Shown: positions 8,801 through 18,520, counted from the stretch's first letter. The stretch is 47,063 bases of DNA from Planctomycetia bacterium (GCA_021413845.1 JAIOPP010000055.1:1-47063); one strand, 5' to 3'. Translations and numbers: made by a program. Notes: generated by a model from the sequence alone, not told the origin.

Positions 8801-11800
8801 TGGCGGAGTAAAGTTCCGCGCTCTGGATCGCGTCGATGCGCGTCAGGCCTGTGTTGGCGAGGGTGCGGAGATCGAGAATCGAGCTGCGACGGGCTGCGAT
8901 CGTGCCGTTGTGAACGGCTGCTCCTTCGATGCCGACGACCGGGACGACGAACTCCGTCGGCGCGGCGGTGAACTTCAGCCGGCGCGAGAGATAGATCGCG
9001 AACTCTTCACTGTTGCTCGCCGGGCGCAGTAACTCGATGTCGAGCTTCCGCACCCCGTCGACGTCGCGCGGTTCCCAGCCTCGGACGTTGCGGCCGACGA
9101 CGCGCTCGACCAAGTAGTCGGGCGGCACGACGACGGTGAACCGCTCGCGGCGCGTCGCACCGAACTCGAGCGCGGTTCGCCAAGCGAGCCGTACGCCGTC
9201 GTCTTGCACGGCGAACACGACCTCGCTGCGCGCCTTGAGAGATTCGTCGATCTGGGTCTCGTTGATCTTCGCACGCCATTCGATGCGCAGCGCGCCGTCG
9301 GCCCCGAGCGCCGTGGCGATCGTTTCCGCCGGCTTGGTCGTCGTGTAGTTGCGACGATCGGGCACCCCGCCCAAGCGAATATCGGTGTCGGCTTGCGGCA
9401 CGGTAAGCATCAGGCTCGCGGCCGGGGCGACCGGTAGCCGGCCTTCGGCGATGCGCCAGCCGCCGGTCTTTTCGAGCGAAAGCCGAACGGCGAGTTCGAG
9501 CCGATGCCGCCCTTTGCCGCTCGCGACGAGTACGAGCGGCGCCGACGTAGAACTCGGCGCAGGCTTCGCCTGTTGAACGGGCACGCTCGAGCTCGGCTTC
9601 GCTTCGGGCACGGGTGCTTCCGGCGCTTGCGCAAACGTGAGTCGCGCAGGTTTGCCGTCGAGCAAGGCCGACGCGAGCACTCCGCCGGCGAGCGGCAACG
9701 GAATCTGCACGAACTCGTCGGTGAAGAGCTCGTAGTCGATCCAACCTTCGACCAACAGGAACGCATCGCCTGCGAGGGTCGAACGAAACTCCGCTCCGGC
9801 CGCCGAATACGGAGCAGGGGGCGGCGTCGGGCTCCGCTTCTGCGGATAGGCACGATTCCAAAGCTCTTGGTAGCGCTCGTAAGGAACCAGCAGTTGCTCG
9901 GCGCGCGGCGGGCCCGTCTGATCCGTCGGCTGATAGAGCAAGATCGTGGCATCATCCGGCACGGCGACCGGAGGCGCCGGCTCGGCGAGCTGCACCACGA
10001 CGGGAAGGTTCGGAACGCTCGGCTCGGCGGAGCGCTCGACAGCGCGCTCGGCAACAGGCGGCGCACCGATCGCCGTCGTCGTGAACGACGGGGCGAATGA
10101 TGTGGTGAACGACAGCGCGAGCATGCCGAGCGCCGTGCAGGTCGCCGACGATGCGCGGCACGACGACCATTTGCCGCAGCCCCAACGGAGCAGGCGGATG
10201 AAGCCGTAATACGGAATCAGCCAGCAAGCGGCATAGAACGACGGGTTCACCAGCGGAATCCATTCGGGCCGCATCGCGACGAGCGGCAGCAGCGTCGTCG
10301 CAAGGCAGACGCCGGCGATATAGCGAAGCTTGCGCTTGCGCGGGCGGCAGCTCAAGAACGTGCCGTAGAGAAACACGGCCAGCGCCGCGACGAGCGCGAT
10401 CCCGTCGGCGCGACGTTCATCGACGAGCGTGACATCGAGCCGAGGATCGATCCCCAAGCTCTCGAACACCGCGACGTCGTTCGTCGATTGAAGATCGATC
10501 TTCAAGCTGCGCACACCGGCCAGATCGAACTCGGGCCGACGAAGCTTGTTCTGTTTCGCCACGCTCGTCTTCGCAGCGACGGCGGGCTTGTCCATCGGTG
10601 CCGCGTCGTCGAACGGCGTTGGAGCGGCTGGTGCGGGAGCGGCCGACGTGAAAGTGGATCTCGGCGAAGTCGAGGTCGGAAGAGCGACTCGCGGCGGAGC
10701 GGCCGGTGTCGGAGTCGTGGGGCGCGCCAAGGTCGTTGCGGTCTGCGCCGCCGACTCACTCGGCTTTTGCGGTTTCGCTTCCGGCCTCGCGCCCGCCTGG
10801 TCCCCTTTTTCGTTCGTGAGCATGTCGCTGTCGTGTAGGAGGTAGCTGTCCGAGGGCTTGCGATCGGCCTCGCCGGTGGGCAACGCGGAGACACTCGCGC
10901 TCGGGGCCGTGCTCTTGTAAACCTCGGCCCTGCCGAAGCCGCCGGAGAGTCCGAAGAGAAAGTCGACGACGTTCGCCGCGGCCGGCCGTTCGACGCGCGA
11001 CAAGTCTTGATTCGTCAACGTTCCTTGCGAGCGCAGCACGCGATAGTGCGCCGGCAAGTGCAACTCCCAACGAGCATCGGCCATCGGCACTTCTTGCGGC
11101 GCTGCGCCGGGAGTCGCACGTAGGAACAGCACGAGCGCTGGGATTTCGATTCGCCCGAGCACCGCGATCTTCGCCACCTCGGTTTCGTAGGAGACCTTCA
11201 ACGAGCGGAGCTGTTCGCCGGCCGCGGCGGGGAAGCTCAGCAGCAGCCGATCTCCTTCGCGCTGTGGTTGGGCCGTTTGTCCGTCGAGCACGACCGACCA
11301 CAACGTCGACTCGCTCGGCAGTTTAACTTCCAAGTAGCCGGCCTTCGTCCGAATCTGGAACTCGGCGGACGTCTGAGCCCGACCGTTGGCATCGAGCACG
11401 GTGACGTAGCGCGCCGCTTGAACGAGGGCCGGCTGCAAGCCGTAGGCGGGATGGCGCACGACGCTGATCGTCGTCGCGGAGTCGTCGCCGACGAAGCCGA
11501 ACGCTCCCAACAAGCGGCGGCCGGTCTGATACTCGGCCTCGGCCAACTCGCCGACGTCGACCTTGCGCGGATGCTTGACGACCTGCACATCGATCTCGGC
11601 GTTCCCTTCGACCGCGACGACCCCCGATTGATAAGCTACCCCTTGAGCGCGCACGACCGGCAGCGGCAGCTCGCCCGTATTTCCTTTCGACAACGGTTGC
11701 TGAAAGTCGACGGCGAGCCGTACGCGCCCTTGCGCCGCTTCCGAAAGCAAGACGCGCCACAGGCGCCCTTCCGGAACGTCGGTGGCGGAATACTCCTTGA

Positions 11801-13763
11801 GCACGACCCCGTCGAGCCCGCGCAGCGACACGGCGGCCGGCGTAGTGGCGGGAAGCACGAACTCCAAGCGGCGAGTCCGCGCGCGGGCGATGTCGTAGGC
11901 CAGCTCGTAGTGGGCGGTGAGCAGATCGGCATCGATGCGGAAAAAGGAATGCGTCCGCGCGGTGATGCGCGGCGTCGTTCGTTCGACCGCGATCGTTGCG
12001 CGATAGCCGGGCGAGTCGTAGCGGTAAGCCAATTGCACGGCGACATCGACGAGCCCGTACTTCGCTTGCTCCGCTTTGTCGAGCGGCGTGAGGTTCGTCA
12101 GCACGTCGGGCCGAATGGTGAGATCGTCTTTCGCATCGACGGCCACGGCGCCGGTGTCGATCGCTGCGCCGGCGACGGCGAACACCGGGAACTCGACGTT
12201 CGTCGCCGTCCACGCATCGAGCCAGGCGGCGGGAACATGCGCCGCTTGGAAATACACGCTCCCGCTCGCGCCGCCGGCGATCTTCGTCGGCAAGCGGACG
12301 TGGATCCGGGGGGCGTCGGCCGGGCCGTAGCGTTCGAAGGGGACCGTCGTGCCGTTGTCGCGCGTGACTTCGGTGACGTTCCAGCCGGCAGGGACCGTGA
12401 AGTCGAACTCGTGCAGCGCTTCCGCTTCGGGAGCCAGCGCGAAGCCGCCGCGCACTTCAAGCCCCTTCTCGCGCAGCGTCAGCAAAACGTTCGTCGTCAC
12501 CATGACGCGCGCCGGCGGACGAGTGAACTTCGCTTTCAGATCGATCGCGCCGTCGGGCGCGTAATACGCCACGATCGGGCGGACGCGCGGTGAGCCCGCC
12601 TCGGGAGTCAACACGCTCGCGGGCAGGGCTTGCGCGAGCACGTCGTTGTCGACGGGCAACATTCCCTCGGCGGCGAGGTCTTCCGCCTTGAGGCGATCTT
12701 CCAAGAGCAGCCCGACGACGGCCATCTGCCCGACCGTGTCGAGCGGTTCGAGCTTGGGGAACGTCCAAGCCTCGAGGCGGGCAGGGCTGCGCACCGCCGC
12801 GATGTTCAGCACGACGGGCTCGGTCGTCTCTTGGCGGAGCGCGACATCCAGAATCCGCCGGCCTGGTTCGTTCGTCGTCGACCAGCGCGCCAAGAGCGGC
12901 GTCTGCACGTCGGAGATCTCGAAGCCGTCGGGAATCGCGAAGCGGAAGCGGTCGATCGCTTGATGAAGAATCGACAGGCTGACCGTCGCGTGCAGCCGTT
13001 CGTAGGCACTGGTGACTTCATCGATCACGACGCTGCGCGCCACGACGGCCCGCTGTTTGCGCCGCGTGCGGTTGTTCAAGCTCAAGGCCAGCGACATCGA
13101 GCCGTCGACCGGGACGAGCTCGAGTTGCGTTCGGCCGGTCTTGTCGTCGACTGCGCGGCTGATGAGCGCGGCCCCGCCCCGAACTTCGACGTTCCCTTCC
13201 GCCGAGACATGCAGCCGCGACGCCGGCAGCCGGGGCAACTGCACTTGCAACGTCTGCTCCGAGGCGTTCGTTTCCAACAGCGCGACCATTTTCAACGTCA
13301 GCTCGTGCCGTCCGCGGCCTTCGAGAAGCAGCATCAACTCACCCGACTCCGTGCGCCGGAGCGAGGCGGGCTTGCCGTCGAGCAGAGCCTCTTGGATGCC
13401 GACCTGGCCGAAGTGGAAGGTCAGGCCTTGCAAGCCGTCGGCGAGGACTTCGCAACCGAGCTTGGCCGTGATGAACGCCCGCAGGTCTTCGATCTTCACG
13501 TCGTAATCGGCCGAGAGCAGTAGAGCTTGATGGGGAACCGACTCCGCAGGGTTCGTGCGCGCCTTCACCAATAGCGCCTCGTATTCCTCGCGCGACATCA
13601 GCACACGCCGCACCGGGCCTTCGAGCAGTACGTTCAACTCTTCGAACGGAACGTAGATTTCGCGCGCGACGGGGAGCGGAGCCGCCGAGGCTGATGAACA
13701 GCCGAGCAACTGACAGGCCCCGCCGAACAAGACCAACACCGCGAGACGTAAGCGATTATTCAT
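5868..13763 (-). CDS. Giant exported protein, two-unit, 2631 residues
   Basis: The N-terminus is a signal sequence with a possible lipobox (LLGC, Cys22), so it is probably a lipoprotein; cleavage after ASA is the alternative. The protein appears to be two copies of one unit. Unit 1 (about 30-1190) starts with IYVPFEELN, has ALLDGKPASL near 126, a Pro/Ala/Thr-rich stretch (about 988-1068) and membrane segments (about 1113-1190). Unit 2 (about 1280-2631) starts with LLVPYERYQELW, has ALLDGKPARL near 1364, a low-complexity Asn/Gly/Gln region (about 2300-2480) and final membrane segments (about 2545-2625). The rest is predicted to be beta-rich by its alternating pattern. The start has a GGAGG site and overlaps the stop of the related upstream gene by 8 bases. 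Function is unknown; a cell-envelope structural or adhesive role is a guess. The frame is uninterrupted, so it is not a chance fusion of two annotated genes. Confidence 0.85.
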   Translation of the reverse strand: MNNRLRLAVLVLFGGACQLLGCSSASAAPLPVAREIYVPFEELNVLLEGPVRRVLMSREEYEALLVKARTNPAESVPHQALLLSADYDVKIEDLRAFITAKLGCEVLADGLQGLTFHFGQVGIQEALLDGKPASLRRTESGELMLLLEGRGRHELTLKMVALLETNASEQTLQVQLPRLPASRLHVSAEGNVEVRGGAALISRAVDDKTGRTQLELVPVDGSMSLALSLNNRTRRKQRAVVARSVVIDEVTSAYERLHATVSLSILHQAIDRFRFAIPDGFEISDVQTPLLARWSTTNEPGRRILDVALRQETTEPVVLNIAAVRSPARLEAWTFPKLEPLDTVGQMAVVGLLLEDRLKAEDLAAEGMLPVDNDVLAQALPASVLTPEAGSPRVRPIVAYYAPDGAIDLKAKFTRPPARVMVTTNVLLTLREKGLEVRGGFALAPEAEALHEFDFTVPAGWNVTEVTRDNGTTVPFERYGPADAPRIHVRLPTKIAGGASGSVYFQAAHVPAAWLDAWTATNVEFPVFAVAGAAIDTGAVAVDAKDDLTIRPDVLTNLTPLDKAEQAKYGLVDVAVQLAYRYDSPGYRATIAVERTTPRITARTHSFFRIDADLLTAHYELAYDIARARTRRLEFVLPATTPAAVSLRGLDGVVLKEYSATDVPEGRLWRVLLSEAAQGRVRLAVDFQQPLSKGNTGELPLPVVRAQGVAYQSGVVAVEGNAEIDVQVVKHPRKVDVGELAEAEYQTGRRLLGAFGFVGDDSATTISVVRHPAYGLQPALVQAARYVTVLDANGRAQTSAEFQIRTKAGYLEVKLPSESTLWSVVLDGQTAQPQREGDRLLLSFPAAAGEQLRSLKVSYETEVAKIAVLGRIEIPALVLFLRATPGAAPQEVPMADARWELHLPAHYRVLRSQGTLTNQDLSRVERPAAANVVDFLFGLSGGFGRAEVYKSTAPSASVSALPTGEADRKPSDSYLLHDSDMLTNEKGDQAGARPEAKPQKPSESAAQTATTLARPTTPTPAAPPRVALPTSTSPRSTFTSAAPAPAAPTPFDDAAPMDKPAVAAKTSVAKQNKLRRPEFDLAGVRSLKIDLQSTNDVAVFESLGIDPRLDVTLVDERRADGIALVAALAVFLYGTFLSCRPRKRKLRYIAGVCLATTLLPLVAMRPEWIPLVNPSFYAACWLIPYYGFIRLLRWGCGKWSSCRASSATCTALGMLALSFTTSFAPSFTTTAIGAPPVAERAVERSAEPSVPNLPVVVQLAEPAPPVAVPDDATILLYQPTDQTGPPRAEQLLVPYERYQELWNRAYPQKRSPTPPPAPYSAAGAEFRSTLAGDAFLLVEGWIDYELFTDEFVQIPLPLAGGVLASALLDGKPARLTFAQAPEAPVPEAKPSSSVPVQQAKPAPSSTSAPLVLVASGKGRHRLELAVRLSLEKTGGWRIAEGRLPVAPAASLMLTVPQADTDIRLGGVPDRRNYTTTKPAETIATALGADGALRIEWRAKINETQIDESLKARSEVVFAVQDDGVRLAWRTALEFGATRRERFTVVVPPDYLVERVVGRNVRGWEPRDVDGVRKLDIELLRPASNSEEFAIYLSRRLKFTAAPTEFVVPVVGIEGAAVHNGTIAARRSSILDLRTLANTGLTRIDAIQSAELYSATADPSDVSPLGMRAYESYRFVAVPFSWKLSIVPLVAKSSAEANSILKIAERERRFETQIKLRVAGAPIHRFRAFLPDDLRLDQVIAPGTFEWAVTTVDGRSLLTVYFATGHSDTVELLLAGLLGKTGPTLTVPLPRLDVLDVERQEGHLVVQIDPAFDVEPTALRGCEQELLDRTFGWLREAQRPTARIALRYTSGDYAGTINLKARQPTVRCQTITNVRVTDRAIEETILLEFTIRDAGVREVAFQLPAALADAKIGVPQLREKKIEPIGTDGRLIRVRLLLQDEVMDQLRVLVESDRLRTSLEQSAPIPLPETGRIEGRFVTLEGFGRDELVVDKTTGLEPLGRQQQQWQVVAGLLRGGATQAYRVEPTAVDPQLTYTTRSRATVETVGARIGLAETTLVVDEFGAYRGVQTYRVDNKSEQFLVVELPQGSLLWTVWVAGEPVKPTPAPPPASAREVRIPLVKTAEGDLDYELKIVYGGKLASLQTLTKVDFPLVRTVNVKVELSQVRLYLPESFDWFDFGGTMKPVQEESVIQAGSLSYFNKSAEKLALTLERGDEFAKARASNSLRELKSDVGSFLGALSSSPSYSQPQAADGDLRQELLRNNELWKEAERKQQTHSAQALPPTNADTGAILSNSGTLNSTYEGQSNARSKNVVSAIGGNFGGELQPSPINAPAPTASPAGTSRFDAQWLARNGLANGSLANNGVVNGEVANSGPAGTGKPGEPKGVFTKSGAGTMVLGGVSNYSNAQPVAPQVAQGKAKESLLKDLAAQQEQVQMNQAEDRRGLAGGKQATAQRYQQRLSEQAKQPTPGRGVEGLVAGDGFTFEGSKDQLEAKAVQGGWRAAAAGAHAEFAGLAGLEVQIPKRGKLYRFTTPLGDARITARPVSASLIEDLTRLTAVVAGLIVLWVLWRLVRNRLAWFAESRRGALVVAAIGLLSITTQIAPLAGLLTLLTGFILLIRRFFIDFEYSFSRES

Positions 13764-16700
13764 GGCCTTTCCCTCCGGGTGCGGCCCAGTCGGGCGGGTC
13801 GGACTTCCCCGACTCCGGCGCGTTCGGTGGGTTCGGTTCGTCCGGGTCGATGGGAGGGGTGACCGGCGGCGTTACGGGATGAAACTCAACCACCGGCTCT
13901 GCCGCAGGTACCGGGGCAGGGGGAGCGACGTCGCTCGACGCGGGCGCAAGGTTCACGACCGTTTTCGGTTCCGTTTTCGGTTTCGCGGGTGGCGTCGGTC
14001 GCGAGACGGGCACGGCCTGGCCCGACGCGCGTCTCATGATCCAAGCGACGATCCAGATCACGCCGACGATCACGACCGACCAGATGAAGATGCCGTTGAC
14101 CAGTTCATAGATCAGCATCGGTTGAAACACGCGGGCCAAGACTAAGCCGACGATCGCGAGGCCGACCGCTGCGGCTCGGAGCGCCGCGCGACTTCGCACC
14201 AGCAGCAAGCCGCCGCCGATGATGACCAGCAACACAAGTCCGTTGAGCAGCGTCCGATGGATCGTGGCGAGCCGTAACGATCCGGCCGGCGGCGGCTCGG
14301 GATGCAGCACGGAGAAGACGAGCAAGCGTCCATCGTGCTGGAAGTTGTCGAGCGGCTTCCCTTGCATCGCGACGTTCTGCGTGACCCAAGCGACGAGCTC
14401 GCCGTCGGTCTTATTCGGATAAGGGACGAAGCCGCGACCGCCGCTGTAGCGCCAATCGGCCCGACCCCAAACCCAGGAGATCTCATCGGTCCAAGGGCCT
14501 TCGGCTCGCGGCACGGCCCATTCTTCGGGGAGATACGCGCAGAGGTAGACTCGTTGAATCGCGGGGTCTTCGGGAAACGTCGGCAAGTCGAACGTGGTCC
14601 CTTGATCGAGGAGCGTGTAGCGCAACTCCAAGACGATCGGCGTGTCGGGATTCTGCCCGGCGAGCGGGATGAAGTATTCCCCTTGCTTACCGCTTTCGAG
14701 CGTGACGCTCTTGCCGTTGATCCTGAGGGGCTCGGTGTCGAACGTCACGCCGGCAGGAAGCTGCAGCGCGAGGCGTTGGCGCGCGCTGCGGAGTTGATAG
14801 AGGGCTTGCACCGAAGTCTGACGGCTGCGCGTGACGACGGCCCGCACCACGGCCCGTTCGATACTGGTCCGTTTGAGTTCTTCGAGCTTGTAGCGGGTCG
14901 CGGTGACGGCGAGATTCCAATCTTCGTGGAACTCGAAGGCCCGCGCCGCGCCGACGACGGCCGCGCCGGGCATCAGATCGTGTTGCGGATCGATCGGCCG
15001 GAGCGCTCGGGGCTCGCCTGCTTCGCGCAGGTCGATCGCTTCGGCCTTGACCAGCACGATCTGCCCCCACGCCCGATCGACGAGCCGCGGCATCAGATGC
15101 GGGACGACGATCTCGACGCTCGACCCGACATCGAGCTTTTCGACCGGCGTTTCCCAACTGAGCTTAAGGGTGAAGTTGCCGATGAACTCGCTCTCGCCGG
15201 CGAGCGACCACGCGACGTAGCCGGCGGCGAGATCGGCCGGGGGTGGCGTGATTACGCTTTCGCGCACGCCCGGCGTATCGTTATGCACGCTGCCGACGAT
15301 CTTCTCCGGAATGTCGATGCGCAGCGAACGAACGGCACTGTAGAGAATGTCGTAGTGAAACGAAGCTTGGTACTTCACCACGCCGGGCTCGATCTTCGCC
15401 GTCAGAAGTTGGCGCACCGTCACTTGCGGCTTGCGGCGCTCGACGGCGAGCACGAGCTTGGCGGGAGCATCGGCGAAGGAAAACGCCTGCACGGGGCGCG
15501 CATTCGATGGATTCGCCGCGCGCAATTGTTCCATACCCGCGAGCGCTTCTTGAAACGAGACGGAGCGGAGCCCTTTCGCTTCGCCCGGGTTCACGCGCAA
15601 GCTCTCGGGTGCATAGACGACGAGCCGGCCCGAGGTGCGCTCGACGGTGCTCGCCGTGAAGCGCGGCAAGGAGAACTCGAGCGCCGCTTCGCGCCCCAGC
15701 GGCGTCTTCAGCTCGGGATCGTTCAGCGCTTTGCTGAGCTGCACGTTCAGCCCGACCCGACCGATCGCTTTGCGCGTGAGATTGAAGACGACGGAGTTGC
15801 GATCGGCCCCTTCGACGCGGAAGCCGTCGATCGCAAGGGGCTCGACCCCCTCGGCGCGAAAGCCGGTCGCTTCGTTGATCTCGAAGCCGGCGGGAACCTC
15901 GAGCGCGAGTTGGAAGATGCCGGCTTTTTCGATCATGAGCTTCGCTTTGACGTTCAGCGCGAGTTTGTCGGGCTGGAGGTTCGCTTCGACCAAGATCTCG
16001 CTCGTAATGCGCGGCTGCACTTTCTCGATCTTCAGCGCCAGGTCGAACGGCACGGTTGCGTAGCGATAGGAGAAGGCCCAGCGTCCGCGCGCGAGCGAGC
16101 CGGGCAAGTCGGCCGCGTCGAGTTGCAGCAGGCCGGAGCGCTTCTCCGCTTCCGCGCGCAAGCCTTCGGCGACTTGCACGACGACGATCCCTTGTTGCCG
16201 TCCGACGTCGACGGCGGAGATGATCGGAACGACGGAAGTGCGCATGGCCGCCTCTTCCGTGATTTGCTCGAGCTCGACGACGATCGATTGCGTTTGCTTC
16301 GCGGGCTCGAAGAGTTCGACCAAGATGCGCTGCGTAGCGGCGTTGGGCGCAGCGGGCTTCTCGATGCTCCAGCGGCGTACGTTCGCCTCAAACACGTTGG
16401 CGACACGCTGGTTCGCAGGGACGTCGATCCGGAGCTGCGCGAGCGACGCACGGCTGATCGTATAGACGAGCGTGGCCCGCGTGTGGGTCGCCGTTTCGTC
16501 GATCGTGACTTGTTCTTCAGTCTGCACGCCGGCGAGAACATCGAGTCCCGTGGCTCCTTCGGCGCGCGGGGTCCAATCGATCTTCACGGTTTCCGCCGCG
16601 CCGACGAAGGCGAGAATCTCCGAGCGGGGCTGCTTCGGATCGGTCGGCGGAACATCGCTCGCGGCGATCAACGGATGGATGTCGATCTTCACGCCCGGCT

Positions 16701-17463
16701 CGTCGAGACGCACCTGCCAACGGCTCACCGGCGCTTGCGGCGACTCGAACGAGACGGTGTTCGTGCCGGGCAGCTTGAGAAACGTCTTCGCGTATTCCAA
16801 CAACAGCTCGAACTGTTGCGGCCCGTCTTTGGCCCGTTCGACGACCAAGCGATAGCCGGTCTCTTTGTCGAAGAGAATCCGCGCAGGCTTGCCGTCGAGC
16901 TTGGCCGAGGTGATCGCCGCGTCGCGCAGCCGGAGCGAAACGGAATGCCAACCGGTGCCGAGGATCTCGAGCTTGATCTTCGCCGAGACCTTGACGACGT
17001 CGCGCGAGACGACGGCCTCGTTGAGCACTTCGCTGATGAGAGTCGCGACCGGCGGCTTCACGTCGGGGACGACGGGCTGATTCTCCCGCGCGGCCCGCCA
17101 CAACTCTTGAAACTTATCGTAAGGGAGAAAGACGCCGCGCTTCTCCGTTTCGAAGATCTCGCGAAGCTTCGTGTAAGGGATGTAGATCGTTTGTTCTTTG
17201 AGAGTCTGCTCTTTCGGAGCGGGCTCCTTGGGCGGCACTTCCTTGGCCGGCGATTCTTTCGGCAGATCTTTTTTTACGGGATCGGCTTTCGGCGCGTCGG
17301 ACTTCGGCGCGTCGGGCTTCGGTACATCGACTTTCGGCGTGTCGGGCTTCGCCGGCTCTTGAGCATTCGCCGCGGAGAATAAAGCAGCGACTAAGAAAAA
17401 CGGCAGCGCGAGCCGGACGAATGCCGAGGCGCGGGGCAAGCGACGCACGGATGCGGGAGACAT
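13756..17463 (-). CDS. Large exported protein, one-unit relative of the giant protein
   Basis: The chosen start (MSPASVRRLPRA) gives 1235 residues and a clear signal peptide ending SAANAQ. A longer frame exists, but its upstream part does not look like protein. Next comes a Lys/Pro/Asp linker of tandem PKxDA-type pentapeptides (about 37-85), then YIPYTKLREIF and FLPYDKFQELWRAARE (about 90-130), AKLDGKPARI near 186, and a long beta-rich region. Membrane segments lie at about 1071-1145, and the C-terminal tail is proline-rich. The YIP/LPYxxxQELW and LDGKPA motifs recur twice in the downstream giant protein, so the two genes are paralogous. The stop overlaps the next start by 8 bases, so they are co-translated. 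The membrane segments near the C-terminus suggest anchoring with most of the chain exported. Function is unknown. Confidence 0.83.
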   Translation of the reverse strand: MSPASVRRLPRASAFVRLALPFFLVAALFSAANAQEPAKPDTPKVDVPKPDAPKSDAPKADPVKKDLPKESPAKEVPPKEPAPKEQTLKEQTIYIPYTKLREIFETEKRGVFLPYDKFQELWRAARENQPVVPDVKPPVATLISEVLNEAVVSRDVVKVSAKIKLEILGTGWHSVSLRLRDAAITSAKLDGKPARILFDKETGYRLVVERAKDGPQQFELLLEYAKTFLKLPGTNTVSFESPQAPVSRWQVRLDEPGVKIDIHPLIAASDVPPTDPKQPRSEILAFVGAAETVKIDWTPRAEGATGLDVLAGVQTEEQVTIDETATHTRATLVYTISRASLAQLRIDVPANQRVANVFEANVRRWSIEKPAAPNAATQRILVELFEPAKQTQSIVVELEQITEEAAMRTSVVPIISAVDVGRQQGIVVVQVAEGLRAEAEKRSGLLQLDAADLPGSLARGRWAFSYRYATVPFDLALKIEKVQPRITSEILVEANLQPDKLALNVKAKLMIEKAGIFQLALEVPAGFEINEATGFRAEGVEPLAIDGFRVEGADRNSVVFNLTRKAIGRVGLNVQLSKALNDPELKTPLGREAALEFSLPRFTASTVERTSGRLVVYAPESLRVNPGEAKGLRSVSFQEALAGMEQLRAANPSNARPVQAFSFADAPAKLVLAVERRKPQVTVRQLLTAKIEPGVVKYQASFHYDILYSAVRSLRIDIPEKIVGSVHNDTPGVRESVITPPPADLAAGYVAWSLAGESEFIGNFTLKLSWETPVEKLDVGSSVEIVVPHLMPRLVDRAWGQIVLVKAEAIDLREAGEPRALRPIDPQHDLMPGAAVVGAARAFEFHEDWNLAVTATRYKLEELKRTSIERAVVRAVVTRSRQTSVQALYQLRSARQRLALQLPAGVTFDTEPLRINGKSVTLESGKQGEYFIPLAGQNPDTPIVLELRYTLLDQGTTFDLPTFPEDPAIQRVYLCAYLPEEWAVPRAEGPWTDEISWVWGRADWRYSGGRGFVPYPNKTDGELVAWVTQNVAMQGKPLDNFQHDGRLLVFSVLHPEPPPAGSLRLATIHRTLLNGLVLLVIIGGGLLLVRSRAALRAAAVGLAIVGLVLARVFQPMLIYELVNGIFIWSVVIVGVIWIVAWIMRRASGQAVPVSRPTPPAKPKTEPKTVVNLAPASSDVAPPAPVPAAEPVVEFHPVTPPVTPPIDPDEPNPPNAPESGKSDPPDWAAPGGKGHE

Positions 17464-17871
17464 GCTGTAGATCCTGATGAGGGGGCGCAAGACGACCGCG
17501 GCGCGATGTTCCGGCGGTGTTTCGAGCAGAACGGTTTCCTGAATAGGATGCTGCGGAAATGAGCTTCGACCTTCGCCACGCTTGCACCGAGGCGCACGCG
17601 GCATAGCACGGCAACGACGCGCTGCGCAGGTGCTCGCGCAGAGGATCGCGTCAGCGGGTTCGACGTCCGGAGAGCGGAAATAGTTCCCGACGGAGTTCCC
17701 GACAGCGGCGATTCTAATCACGAATCGCGGGAACAAGACACAACTAAACGGGCGAATTACGTCGTGAATTCCCGCGCGACGGGCCTCGCAGCCGGGCTCC
17801 TACGGCCGAGAATCGGCAGGGAAACGATCGGCGGAAAGGGCACAAGCAGAGATCGTAAGACGGAAGCGGAG
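17464..17871. other. Intergenic region upstream of the large exported protein genes
   Basis: No coding potential is convincing here. It holds a 12-base tandem repeat (AGTTCCCGACGG at 17682-17693, nearly repeated at 17694-17705) and a perfect hairpin (GCGATTC, 7-base loop, GAATCGC; 17708-17728). The hairpin could end the message of the minus-strand gene at 17872 or serve as an operator for the genes at 17463. No clear -35/-10 pair was seen. Confidence 0.5.
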
Positions 17872-18414
17872 TTATTCCGTCCGGTCTTGCAAATACCCCA
17901 TGCCGAAGCCCGACTTCGCCCAGAGATCAAGACCTACGGCGCGGAAGCTCCCCTTTTCGGGCGAAGCGATGAAGACCGCGCGTTGCTTCGGCCCGAGCGC
18001 TCCTTCGATCGTCCAGCGAGTGCCGTCGAGGACGAGTTTCGGGTCCGGGTCGCGCATGTTCCAGAAGTCGAGCGCGGCGAGCTTCGTTTGCAGGCCGGTC
18101 CATTCTTCCGAGGTGAGCTTCCGTTCGATTTTTTTGACGCCGGATTTCCCCTGCGAGCCGTAGTAGTCGTGCAGGTGAACTTCGGCCCCCTTCAAGAAAT
18201 AGTCGGGGCCCTTCTTGTAGACGAGCACGACCGTCGACGAGGTGAGCCCGGCGTCGGTCATTACGAAACGATACGCTTCGTCGCCGAGCTTCGCGAGCTC
18301 TTTGCCGGTGGGTTGGCCCGCGACTTGAAGATGCTTTTCGACGGTCCATTCTTTCGGTTCCGCGCCGAGCAAGGAAAGGGAAGCCGCCAAGAGCACTGCC
18401 GATAAGCTGGTCAT
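17872..18414 (-). CDS. Secreted protein of unknown function
   Basis: The chosen start (MTSLSAVLLAASLSLLGAEP) gives 180 residues with a short signal peptide, probably cut near residue 18. A longer frame to 18672 encodes basic, low-quality sequence before this Met. The mature part contains alternating hydrophobic strands (AYRFVMTDAG, STVVLVYKKGPDYFLKG, RWTIEGALGPKQRAVFIASP), as in a compact beta-rich periplasmic domain. There are no cysteines to suggest disulfides and no catalytic motif. The TPR gene lies 106 bases upstream on the same strand, so the two may be expressed together. I do not recognise the family. Confidence 0.7.
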   Translation of the reverse strand: MTSLSAVLLAASLSLLGAEPKEWTVEKHLQVAGQPTGKELAKLGDEAYRFVMTDAGLTSSTVVLVYKKGPDYFLKGAEVHLHDYYGSQGKSGVKKIERKLTSEEWTGLQTKLAALDFWNMRDPDPKLVLDGTRWTIEGALGPKQRAVFIASPEKGSFRAVGLDLWAKSGFGMGYLQDRTE

Positions 18415-18520
18415 AGTTCGTCTCTCGAATGTCGGGGCCTGGTCGTTCGCAGCCTGACGATAAGGGATGCTCGCCGGGAATGCGAAGCGAAACCGGGCCA
18501 CGACGTTCGAGAACGAAAAA

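Noticed and set aside
7212-9032. Open frame of 606 codons on the plus strand
   Set aside because: It lies opposite the giant protein, has a basic/acidic low-quality composition and no start context.
9880-10300. Possible gene boundary splitting the 2631-residue protein into two genes
   Set aside because: The frame continues without a stop and no ribosome site is visible; the membrane segments and second unit start are explained by internal duplication.
14302-17382. Open frame of 1026 codons on the plus strand
   Set aside because: It is antisense to the large exported protein. The minus-strand frame has a signal peptide, membrane segments and motifs shared with its paralogue; the plus frame is Arg/Asp/Gly-rich and shows no domain.
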